A stretch of DNA of 64,000 nt from Bacteroidales bacterium. GTDB taxonomy: Bacteria; Bacteroidota; Bacteroidia; Bacteroidales; UBA12077. Of the stretch, positions 18,073 to 26,289 are shown piece after piece. A program made the position numbers and the translations under genes. The stretch's first letter is position 1; each line of letters begins with the position of its first letter. The notes under the pieces are model-generated. The model made no database searches, was not told where the DNA came from, and was given only the letters and a program-made list of their open reading frames with translations. The stretch spans positions 1 through 64,000 of the forward strand of contig JAIORB010000101.1 in NCBI GenBank assembly GCA_021108325.1, written 5' to 3'.

Positions 18073-21000
18073 ATGGAAAATAATAACAAAACCAAAGAAC
18101 AACTTTTTAAAGAGATAGATCAATTAAGAGTAAGAATTGCTGAACTGGAGAAATCTGAAATTGAATGCAAGCAGGTGGGAGAATTACTAAAAAATCAAAA
18201 TGAAAATTACGCAGCACTTAACGAAGAATTAACAGCATCAGAAGAAGAAATCAGAGCAGCAAACGAAGAATTAGTTTCAACAAGCGATGCTTTAAAAGAA
18301 AGTAATAATAACTTAATAATTGCCAAAGAAAAAGTAGAAGAAAGCGAAGCTAAATATAAAAAACTTTCAGATCTTACTTTCGAAGGAATTATTATACACA
18401 ATAAAGGGGTTGCTGTTGATGTCAATCTTTCATTGGTAAAAATGTTTGGTTATACACATGAAGAATTACTCGGAAAAAACTTAATAAAATTTCTTATCTC
18501 CGAAAAATATCACGGTATTATTTCTGAAAACATTATTAAAGATTATGCATTTCCCTATGAGGTAGAAGGAATAAAAAAAGATGGCTCAACACTTCCGATA
18601 GAAATTGAAGCAAGAATTTTTTTTGCAAAAAAAGATAATACATTCAGAGTTACTGCAATCAGAGACATCACAGAACGTAAGCAAGCATTAGAAGTATTAA
18701 AAAAAACGGAAAAAAATTATCAGGATCTTTTTAATAATGCATCTGAAGCGATTTATATACAGGACAGAGAGAGTCGTTTTATTGATGTTAATCAGGGTGC
18801 CGTGGATATGTACGGTTATCCGAAGGAGTTTTTTATAGGAAAAACACCTGAGTTTTTATCAGCTCCTGAAAAAAATGACATGAAAGAGATAATGGGATTT
18901 GTCGAAGATGCTTTTAATGGCAAGTCCAGGCAATATGACTTCTGGGGTATAAGAAAAAATGGTGAAATATTTCCTAAAATTGTTCGATCTCAAAAAGCTT
19001 CATTTCAGGGTCAGAATGTAATTATTACATTCGCTATAGATATCACCGAACGTAAGAAAACAGAGGAGGCGTTACGGGAGAGCGAGGAGAAATATAGAAC
19101 ACTTGTAGAAGATATGGAAGATGTAATTGTCAGTTTTTCATTGGATGGCACTATTTTATATTGTAGTCCAAATGTGAAAAAGTTTGGAGGATATGAAGCA
19201 GAAGAAGAAATCGGACATCATTTCAGTAGATATATTGCAAATGAAAATAAACAACAATTACAAGCGCTATTTCAAGAGATCATTAAGACAAAAAAAACAG
19301 TATCTTTTGAGTTTCTTTACAAACCGAAAAGCAAAGAACCTTTTTATGTAGAAGCAACAGCAAACCCGAATATCAGTGAAATATCAAATGCAATCGTCAG
19401 TATCCAATGTATTGTACGCGACATCACCAAGCGTAAGCAGGCAGAGATAGCGCTGCGCGAAAGTGAAGAGAAATTCCGTGAGATGGCAGATTTGCTTCCG
19501 GAGGTGGTTTATGAATGTGATGCTCATGGAAATCTGACTTTCGTAAACAGGGTGGCATTCGATAAGTTTGGTTATACTCAGAAGGATTTGGATAAGGGAG
19601 TTAATGCGCTGCAATTCATTGCTCCCGATGATAGAAAAAGGGCAAGAGATAATATCGAAAAAATACTGTGCGGTATAGAAAAAGGTCATTTCGAATATAT
19701 TGCACAACGAAAAGATAGTTTCGAGTTTCCTATTATTATATATTCATCGCCGATTATCCGCGATGGAAAACCTGTCGGTCTCAGGGGCATTATCGTTGAT
19801 ATAACCGAACACAAAAAAACAGAAGATGAAATAAGAGAAAACGAAGAAAAATATCGTGCGATCGTGGAAAACAGTCATGATGCGATCTATATTTACAAGG
19901 ATAAGACGTTTTTATTTGTTAATGATAAAGCTTGTGAATTATCCGGCTACAACAAAGAAGAGTTTTATGAAATGATAATATGGGATTTACTTCATCCGGA
20001 TGATAGAAAAAAAATCGAGGAATATGGTAGAAAAAGAATTGCAGGTGAAGAAGTTCCTGATACATATTCTGCCCGGATTATTGTTAAAAACGGTGATGTG
20101 CGAAATTGTGAATTCGCCGTCAGGATGATTCATTATAAAAACGATTTTGCTATTCTTGGAGCAATACAGGATATCACCAAGCACAAGCAGGCGGAGAAAG
20201 CACTACAGGAAAGTGAGAAGCAGTTAAAAACTTTAATTGATACTATGCCGGATTTTGTTTGCTTTAAGGATGGCAATGGATGCTGGATCAAAGCTAATGA
20301 TGCTGGCATCCGGATTTTCCAGCTAGAGGGCATAGACTATCGTGGGAAGAAAGATTCCGAATTGGCAGAACTCAATAGTAAGCTTCAGGATTCATTCCTT
20401 ACCTGTAAAGAATCTGATACAGAAGCCTGGAAGGAAGGCAGTCTTGTTCACGGAGAAGAGACGATTGCTGATTCCAACGGTTCAGTCCGAATTTACGATG
20501 TAGCCAAAGTACCTATTTTTTATCCAAGCGGTGATCGGAAAGGTCTTGTCATTCTGGGGCATGACATCACCGAACGAAAAAAGGCAGAGAAGGATTTAAT
20601 TGCTGCATTAAAAAAAGCTGAAGAAAACGATCGCTTAAAAACGGCATTTTTACTGAACATGTCACATGAAATTCGCACACCTATGAATGGGATTATTGGA
20701 TTTGCTAAATTACTTCAAAAACCGGGTATCTCATCAGAAAAATTAAATCATTTTACCAATATTATTGTTGATAGTAGTGACCAACTATTACATATTGTGA
20801 ACGATATTTTAGATATTTCAAAGATAGAAACGGGACAAATTGATTTATTTGAAGAAGAAATATCTGTAAATAAAATTATTTCAGAAACATTCTCATTTTT
20901 TGAACTCAAGGCAAAGGAAAAAAATCTTAAACTAAATGTTTTTAAAGGATTGTCAGATAAAGAAGCAACGATAAAAACAGATCAATCAAAATTAAAACAG

Positions 21001-21747
21001 GTACTTTTTAATTTAGTAAGTAATGCATTTAAATTTACTGAAAAGGGATCAATTGATTTTGGATATAAGATTAAAGGGAGTCAATTGGAGTTCTTTGTAA
21101 AAGATTCAGGAATAGGGATTCCTAAGAAATATCATAAAGATATTTTCGATAGGTTTAATAAAGCAGAAAATAATTCCACGAAGTTATTTGGAGGAACAGG
21201 TTTAGGTCTGTCCATTTGTAAAGGTTTGGTAGAAAAAATTGGTGGCAGCATTTGGGTAGAGTCTGATCTCGATAGGCATGGTAAGGCAGGAGGTGCTGAG
21301 TTTTATTTTACGATACCATATAAAACATCAACACAAACGAAGGTATCAAAATTACAGGAAAATATAACAGAAAGTGATTTAGCTGATTATACTATTCTTG
21401 TTGTGGAAGACGAAACAAATAGTGCTATTTATTTAAGGGAAATTTTATCAAATAGAAAAATTAAACAATTGCTTGCTAAAGATGGTAAACAGGCAGTAGA
21501 AATGTTTAATGAAAATCCTGATATCGATTTAATTCTAATGGATATTAAATTACCTGTAATGGATGGATATACCGCTACTCGGGAAATAAAAAAGATAAAA
21601 TCTGATATACCTGTAATTGCCCAAACAGCTTATGCTATGTTCGGGGATAAGGAAAAGGCATTAAAAGCAGGTTGTGACGATTATATTGCAAAACCAATTT
21701 CTGAAGAAAATTTAATTAGTTTGCTTGAAAAATACTTGAAAAAATAA
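18073..21747 (+). CDS. Soluble hybrid histidine kinase with six PAS domains
   Basis: 1224 residues with no transmembrane segment. An N-terminal coiled coil (1-95, with NEELTASEEEIRAANEEL) is followed by six PAS domains (starting near 92, 210, 333, 460, 585 and 710). Then HisKA with H865 in NMSHEIRTPMNG, HATPase_c with DSGIGI and GTGLGLSI, and a receiver domain with D1157 in LILMDIKLPVMDG. Being cytoplasmic, it likely senses an internal redox, ligand or energy cue. The kinase and receiver parts share identical DNA blocks with 14029-17922, so the two may cross-talk or share a target. Confidence 0.93.
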   Translation: MENNNKTKEQLFKEIDQLRVRIAELEKSEIECKQVGELLKNQNENYAALNEELTASEEEIRAANEELVSTSDALKESNNNLIIAKEKVEESEAKYKKLSDLTFEGIIIHNKGVAVDVNLSLVKMFGYTHEELLGKNLIKFLISEKYHGIISENIIKDYAFPYEVEGIKKDGSTLPIEIEARIFFAKKDNTFRVTAIRDITERKQALEVLKKTEKNYQDLFNNASEAIYIQDRESRFIDVNQGAVDMYGYPKEFFIGKTPEFLSAPEKNDMKEIMGFVEDAFNGKSRQYDFWGIRKNGEIFPKIVRSQKASFQGQNVIITFAIDITERKKTEEALRESEEKYRTLVEDMEDVIVSFSLDGTILYCSPNVKKFGGYEAEEEIGHHFSRYIANENKQQLQALFQEIIKTKKTVSFEFLYKPKSKEPFYVEATANPNISEISNAIVSIQCIVRDITKRKQAEIALRESEEKFREMADLLPEVVYECDAHGNLTFVNRVAFDKFGYTQKDLDKGVNALQFIAPDDRKRARDNIEKILCGIEKGHFEYIAQRKDSFEFPIIIYSSPIIRDGKPVGLRGIIVDITEHKKTEDEIRENEEKYRAIVENSHDAIYIYKDKTFLFVNDKACELSGYNKEEFYEMIIWDLLHPDDRKKIEEYGRKRIAGEEVPDTYSARIIVKNGDVRNCEFAVRMIHYKNDFAILGAIQDITKHKQAEKALQESEKQLKTLIDTMPDFVCFKDGNGCWIKANDAGIRIFQLEGIDYRGKKDSELAELNSKLQDSFLTCKESDTEAWKEGSLVHGEETIADSNGSVRIYDVAKVPIFYPSGDRKGLVILGHDITERKKAEKDLIAALKKAEENDRLKTAFLLNMSHEIRTPMNGIIGFAKLLQKPGISSEKLNHFTNIIVDSSDQLLHIVNDILDISKIETGQIDLFEEEISVNKIISETFSFFELKAKEKNLKLNVFKGLSDKEATIKTDQSKLKQVLFNLVSNAFKFTEKGSIDFGYKIKGSQLEFFVKDSGIGIPKKYHKDIFDRFNKAENNSTKLFGGTGLGLSICKGLVEKIGGSIWVESDLDRHGKAGGAEFYFTIPYKTSTQTKVSKLQENITESDLADYTILVVEDETNSAIYLREILSNRKIKQLLAKDGKQAVEMFNENPDIDLILMDIKLPVMDGYTATREIKKIKSDIPVIAQTAYAMFGDKEKALKAGCDDYIAKPISEENLISLLEKYLKK
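20836..21044 (+). repeat. Second copy of 209-bp identical block
   Basis: Identical to 17026-17234 at a constant offset of 3810 bases. Confidence 0.93.
21291..21495 (+). repeat. Second copy of 205-bp identical block
   Basis: Identical to 17466-17670 at a constant offset of 3825 bases. The offset differs from the first block because of a 15-base insertion (DRHGK region) in this gene. Confidence 0.93.
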
Positions 21748-21870
21748 GATACCTGTCTAATCATTACTTTGTAAGATTGCTGATTAAGTGCAAAATTTAA
21801 GTAATATTCTGAGAGTAAATTGTCTTCGTTCCCGTGCAACGGCTATATGTCGTGGAACGGGTATTATACC

Positions 21871-21926
21871 GTTTATTATTCAAAATGCCATATTTGTGAA
21901 AAACAAATATGGATTGAATATATAAC
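21871..21926. repeat. Imperfect 56-bp palindrome with perfect 10-bp core stem
   Basis: The core CCATATTTGT (21888-21897) pairs perfectly with ACAAATATGG (21903-21912) around GAAAA. Outer arms continue the pairing imperfectly to GTTTATTATTC and GAATATATAAC. A cruciform or RNA hairpin; the repeat family is unknown. Confidence 0.65.
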
Positions 21927-21947
21927 GGCATTAACCATTCTAAACTT

Positions 21948-21984
21948 CAAAATACTATCCCGATTTAATCGGGACGACATTTTG
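21948..21984. repeat. Hairpin with CCCGAT / ATCGGG core
   Basis: CAAAATACTATCCCGAT and ATCGGGACGACATTTTG are reverse complementary except for a few bases, with a TTA loop. It may be a transcriptional end for the upstream kinase gene, though it has no T run. Confidence 0.65.
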
Positions 21985-22043
21985 AAGGAGAATTGGTATT
22001 TCACATTTCAAAAAAAACAATTCCCAATTGTAATAATTTGATT

Positions 22044-22083
22044 ACTTTTTCAACTAATTTTAAAAACTAAAAATTGAAAAAGT
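22044..22083 (+). promoter_or_regulatory. Stem-loop abutting the DUF5687 start codon
   Basis: A perfect 10-bp stem (ACTTTTTCAA / TTGAAAAAGT) encloses a 20-base AT-rich loop, and the ATG begins at the base after the stem. Such a position could limit ribosome access. No direct evidence of regulation. Confidence 0.4.
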
Positions 22084-23559
22084 ATGTTTAAATGGTTATT
22101 ATCCCATCAGTGGAAAGAAATGACCCGGTCGAACTTTTGGCAAAAGAGCCTGGTAATAAATATTATTATTGGTTTCCTTTTACTAATTATGTTTTCGTAT
22201 TTGATCTTACTGGGTTTATTTATCGATGAAATATTAAAAGATATATATCCCGATGGAGATACTTTTGTTATTTTTAACAGTGGATTGCTATATTATTTAG
22301 GTATTGATCTTTTTGTTCGATTTTTTCTGTACAGCTTGCCCGTAATAAATATAGAATCGTATTTGCATTTACCGGTAAAAAAATCGAAAATTATTAACTT
22401 CATTCTTTTAAAATCAAGCTTAAATATTTTTAATGTATTGCCTTTACTGGTATTTATTCCATTTACTCTCAAGGTTATTGTGGTAGATTATTCAGGGAAT
22501 ATTGCACTTTCGTGGATAATAGTAATGTTAATACTTATATTAAATAATAGCTTTTTATTGCATTATCTGAAAAGAAGATTTATTGATAAACCTGCTATTA
22601 TTGGAATATTTGCTTTAATTATTATTACAACAATAGTTCTCGATAAGTTTGATATTATAGCTTTATCGGATTTGTCATCTCAAATATTTGTTTTCTTATC
22701 AAATAATCCGTTTTATATAATTATTCCATTTTTAATATTGATTTTGGTATACGGAATTAATTATTCTTATCTGAAATCACGAATGACTATCGAAGATGTT
22801 AATGTAAAAAAACAAAAGAAAGTTGATTCCTTGTCCAGAATAAAGTATTTCGATTCATTTGGTGATTTAGGCGAAATGATATTACTAGAGATAAAATTGA
22901 TTTGGAGAAATAAACGAAGTCGTTCTATTATTAATATGAGTCCGCTGTTTCTTTTATATGGTTTATTGTTTTACCCTAATGAAGATATGCAAGGACTGGG
23001 ATTTTTAATTTTTGTAGGAGTTTTCATGACAGGTGGCATAATGTTTAATTATGGACAGTATATGCTTAGCTGGGAAAGTAATTATTTCGATGGAATAATT
23101 GCAAATAATATTGATTTCCAAAAACATTTTCGTGCGAAATATATAATGATTATCTCAACAGTAATTATTTCTTATATATTAACTATACCATATGTTTATT
23201 TTGGTACTAAGGTGTTGATAATTAATACTGCTACATTTCTTTTTAATTTAGGATTTTTATCGTTTTTATTAATGTATTTCTCGAGCAGTAGCCGAAAACG
23301 TATGGATATGGCAAAAAGTTCAGTATTTAATTATCAGGGACTGGGAGCCTCAAATTGGATAATGATATTACCTTTCTTTTTATTACCAATACTAATTTGG
23401 GTACCGTTTAATTTGCTTGGAATTCCACATTGGGGAATTGGAGCAATAGGATTTATAGGTATTGTAAGTTTAGCTTTTCACAAATCACTAATGAAAATAG
23501 TTGTTAAAAGGTTCGAGCAGAAAAAACACCTGATAGCAGAAGGTTTTAGAGAATTATAA
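22084..23559 (+). CDS. DUF5687 family membrane protein (ABC transporter permease-like)
   Basis: 491 residues with about twelve hydrophobic segments. The start MFKWLLSHQWKEMTRSNFWQKS is characteristic of the Bacteroidota DUF5687 family, by recall. The protein ends with a basic cytoplasmic tail. It is encoded 32 bp before an ABC ATPase, so together they probably form an ABC-2-like exporter or membrane-remodelling complex; the transported substrate is unknown. The gene follows a hairpin-rich region and may have a regulated start. Confidence 0.85.
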   Translation: MFKWLLSHQWKEMTRSNFWQKSLVINIIIGFLLLIMFSYLILLGLFIDEILKDIYPDGDTFVIFNSGLLYYLGIDLFVRFFLYSLPVINIESYLHLPVKKSKIINFILLKSSLNIFNVLPLLVFIPFTLKVIVVDYSGNIALSWIIVMLILILNNSFLLHYLKRRFIDKPAIIGIFALIIITTIVLDKFDIIALSDLSSQIFVFLSNNPFYIIIPFLILILVYGINYSYLKSRMTIEDVNVKKQKKVDSLSRIKYFDSFGDLGEMILLEIKLIWRNKRSRSIINMSPLFLLYGLLFYPNEDMQGLGFLIFVGVFMTGGIMFNYGQYMLSWESNYFDGIIANNIDFQKHFRAKYIMIISTVIISYILTIPYVYFGTKVLIINTATFLFNLGFLSFLLMYFSSSSRKRMDMAKSSVFNYQGLGASNWIMILPFFLLPILIWVPFNLLGIPHWGIGAIGFIGIVSLAFHKSLMKIVVKRFEQKKHLIAEGFREL

Positions 23560-23591
23560 AATTTGCACATAAGATTTAAATATATATAATC

Positions 23592-24287
23592 ATGATAGAA
23601 GTAAAAAATTTAGCAAAAGCATATAATGGAACAGTAGTTTTAAATATTCCCGAATTAAAAATTGAAAAAGGTGAAAGTTTTGGTTTAGTAGGGAATAATG
23701 GAGCGGGGAAAACTACTTTTTTTCGATTAATACTTGACTTAATTAAGGCTAATAAAGGTGAAATATATTCACAAGGAATTGATGTTAAAAAAACTACCGA
23801 TTGGAAATCATATACAGGATCTTATATAGATGAAGGTTTTTTAATTGATTTCCTGACTCCTGAAGAATATTTTGATTTTATAGCCAGCGTAAATAATTTA
23901 TCGAAAGGGGATGTAAAGAAATTCTTAGATCAGTTTGGAGATTTTTTTAATGGAGAAATATTAGGTAAAAAGAAATATATAAGAGAATTATCGCGTGGAA
24001 ATAAGCAAAAAGTTGGTATTGCTGCATCATTAATTGCCGATCCTGAAATTTTAGTTCTCGATGAGCCTTTTGCAAGTCTTGATCCATCAACACAAATCAG
24101 GTTAAAAAATTTTTTGAAACAATTGCAACAGGAAAAAAACGTTACTATGTTAATTTCGAGCCACGATTTGAATCATGTAACTGAAGTTTGTGAACGAATT
24201 GTTGTGTTAGATAGAGGAAATATGATACACGATATTAAAACAAGTTCAGATACATTAAAAGAACTCGAAAGTTATTTTGCAGTTTAA
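23592..24287 (+). CDS. ABC transporter ATP-binding protein
   Basis: A 231-residue ATPase subunit. Walker A is GNNGAGKTTFFRLI, the signature motif is the variant ELSRGNKQKVGIA, Walker B is ILVLDEPFASLDPS, and the switch histidine is in ISSHDLNHV. It lacks its own membrane domain, consistent with pairing with the DUF5687 protein directly upstream. Subfamily resembles ABC-2 exporters (CcmA/NatA type). The next gene starts 12 bp downstream. Confidence 0.95.
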   Translation: MIEVKNLAKAYNGTVVLNIPELKIEKGESFGLVGNNGAGKTTFFRLILDLIKANKGEIYSQGIDVKKTTDWKSYTGSYIDEGFLIDFLTPEEYFDFIASVNNLSKGDVKKFLDQFGDFFNGEILGKKKYIRELSRGNKQKVGIAASLIADPEILVLDEPFASLDPSTQIRLKNFLKQLQQEKNVTMLISSHDLNHVTEVCERIVVLDRGNMIHDIKTSSDTLKELESYFAV

Positions 24288-24299
24288 GATAATATTGTA

Positions 24300-25127
24300 A
24301 TGAAATCAATAATTTTGACATGTTTTTCGCTTATGCTAATATTTTCGGCATGTGGGCAAACTGAAAATAATAGCCTGATTAATGAAAATGGGAATACTAT
24401 TTCAGAGCGATTTAATCCACCTAAAACTTATCATAGAATTAATTCAGAGCCTGGTACTTTTGCTTATTATCTTAGAAACTTGCCATTAAAACCTTATGGC
24501 TCTAAAGTGAAATATTACAATGGTTTGATTAAACCCAATTTCTGGGTTTATAAAGCTGTTGTTGATATGGATGTTGGCGAAAGAGATCTGCAACAATGTG
24601 CCGATGCTGTAATGAGATTGAAAGCAGAGTATCTTTATAAATCAAATCAGTACAATAAAATACATTTTAATTTTACCAATGGTTTTCGTGTTGATTATTC
24701 TGAATGGATGAAAGGAAAAAGAATAATTGTTGAAGGGAATAAAACATATTGGAAAGATCAGGCATCTCCTTCGAATACATATTCTGGTTTTAGAAAATAT
24801 ATGAACATCATTTTCGCCTATGCCGGTACTCTTTCACTTTCTAATGAAATGATTTCAGTTAATCTTAATGATATCCAAATTGGCGATGTTTTTATTCAGG
24901 GTGGTAGTCCCGGACATGCGGTTATTGTGGTTGATATGGCAATTGATTCAAACCAAAATAAAATATTTTTATTAGCACAAAGTTATATGCCGGCTCAGGA
25001 TATTCAAATTCTGGCTAATCCGAATAACAGGAAATTAAGTCCATGGTATAATGTGGATTTTGAAGGTGATTTAGAAACTCCCGAGTGGACATTTAAAAAA
25101 TCAGATTTAAAGCGATTTAAAGATTAA
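24300..25127 (+). CDS. DUF4846 lipoprotein
   Basis: 275 residues. A lipoprotein signal (MKSIILTCFSLMLIFSAC) places a lipidated cysteine at residue 18, so it is membrane anchored. The rest matches DUF4846 as I recall it, including SEPGTFAYYLRNLPLKPYGSKVKYYNG-like region, a DVGERDLQQCADAVMRLKAEY helix and a QGGSPGHAVIVVDMA motif. The last resembles an NlpC/CHAP-like active site context (GHAVIV), but no catalytic cysteine can be assigned. Function unknown. It follows the ABC ATPase by 12 bp, so it is probably co-transcribed. Confidence 0.85.
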   Translation: MKSIILTCFSLMLIFSACGQTENNSLINENGNTISERFNPPKTYHRINSEPGTFAYYLRNLPLKPYGSKVKYYNGLIKPNFWVYKAVVDMDVGERDLQQCADAVMRLKAEYLYKSNQYNKIHFNFTNGFRVDYSEWMKGKRIIVEGNKTYWKDQASPSNTYSGFRKYMNIIFAYAGTLSLSNEMISVNLNDIQIGDVFIQGGSPGHAVIVVDMAIDSNQNKIFLLAQSYMPAQDIQILANPNNRKLSPWYNVDFEGDLETPEWTFKKSDLKRFKD

Positions 25128-25129
25128 TA

Positions 25130-26230
25130 TTACTGAACCTGTGACAAAGCATAAATTGCAAATGACCCTAACCAATGACCTCCTTCATAACTATCACCAA
25201 CAACATTAGGTAATGAGTACAAAATATGCTCATTGGCAATTTTTTTCAGATGATTATATTCTTCAAAATTATTGATAATTCCGTATAAACACCATGCTCT
25301 GCTAAAATTCAAACCATCAAGATGTACTAATTTACCGTCAGTCCTGTCCAGAATCTCTGCCGTTTCCAAATTGAAATCTGTATCTGATAATTGTGGAAGA
25401 AATTTATCCAACCATATTTTAAATTCATCCTTTGTTAAAACACGACGCATAAGATCAGCTTCTTCAAAACACGGTGAAAGGAAGTCATAACCACTTGGTT
25501 CCCACGTGAGCGGACATTGCTTATCATTTATATAGAAATCACGAGCTCTGCTTTCAATGAGTGATTTAAATTCAGTATTATTTGTTGTGTTTGCATAATC
25601 CCAGGCAAATGAAAGTCCAAAGGCAGTATTAGTATGTTCTCCTACTCTAATCGGATATTTTAAACGCGGAAGGAAATCAATGTATTTCTCAACAATAAAA
25701 ATTGTAAGAGGTTGTAAATTATTTTCCAGCTCCTTTGCCAAAGGATTATCCCATGTGTTTAATTCTTCGGTAAGTTTTAGTAGCCATGCCCAACCATAAG
25801 TTCTTTCGTAGGATTTTTCCGTTGATCTTTTAAAATATTCAAGCTCCGAAAGAATATTTTCTGCTGATATATTTTCTTTAAGTTTTTGTTCAATTAAATT
25901 GCGTTCATTTAATTCCGGAAAAGTTTTAAGCAGTCGGATTAACATCCAGTGTCCATGAACTGATGAATGCCAGTCGAAACAACCATAAAATGCAGGATGT
26001 AACTCCTTTGGTGTTCCAAGATCGCTTTCACCTGCGAGTGTTTGTCCTAATTTATTCGGAAACTCTTGTTGCATACAGTGTAATGGCATTTGAGCCAAAT
26101 TATTTGCTTGCTCTGAATCCAATTTCAAAAATGTTGTATTTGTCTCGCTTACATCTTTTGGTTGATCCTGTTTTTCTGATTTGCATGCGAAAATGACAGA
26201 AATTGAAAGTATTAATAGTATCTTTCTCAT
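25130..26230 (-). CDS. DUF2891 family lipoprotein
   Basis: The start at 26230 is chosen over the first in-frame ATG at 26269 because it places a lipoprotein signal at the N-terminus (MRKILLILSISVIFAC, lipidated cysteine at residue 16). The 366-residue protein matches DUF2891: HPAFYGCFDWHSSVHGHW, FPNKLGQTL, GEHTNTAFGLSFAWDYA and SYEGGHWLGSFAIYAL. The fold is probably an alpha/alpha toroid; conserved histidines and aspartates suggest an enzyme, but no activity is known to me. It converges on the DUF4846 gene with 2 bp between stops. Confidence 0.85.
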   Translation of the reverse strand: MRKILLILSISVIFACKSEKQDQPKDVSETNTTFLKLDSEQANNLAQMPLHCMQQEFPNKLGQTLAGESDLGTPKELHPAFYGCFDWHSSVHGHWMLIRLLKTFPELNERNLIEQKLKENISAENILSELEYFKRSTEKSYERTYGWAWLLKLTEELNTWDNPLAKELENNLQPLTIFIVEKYIDFLPRLKYPIRVGEHTNTAFGLSFAWDYANTTNNTEFKSLIESRARDFYINDKQCPLTWEPSGYDFLSPCFEEADLMRRVLTKDEFKIWLDKFLPQLSDTDFNLETAEILDRTDGKLVHLDGLNFSRAWCLYGIINNFEEYNHLKKIANEHILYSLPNVVGDSYEGGHWLGSFAIYALSQVQ

Positions 26231-26289
26231 ATTATTTTCATTTAAAAGATTCCGTATTATATCAACCATAAAATTGAGTAATTCATATT

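Larger units (their letters stand above)
21748..22083. other. Hairpin-rich intergenic region
   Basis: This 336-bp gap has several inverted repeats: CGTTCC...GGAACG (21827-21859), CCATATTTGT/ACAAATATGG with flanking extension (21871-21926), CCCGAT-TTA-ATCGGG with longer imperfect arms (21948-21984), and ACTTTTTCAA/TTGAAAAAGT (22044-22083) ending exactly at the next ATG. A 73-codon open frame across it lacks any family likeness and is not called. It may hold a transcript end plus a structured leader. Confidence 0.6.

Noticed and set aside
21820-22041. 73-codon open frame in the kinase/DUF5687 gap
   Set aside because: It crosses several inverted repeats, shows no family likeness and has no ribosome-binding context; more likely structured non-coding sequence.
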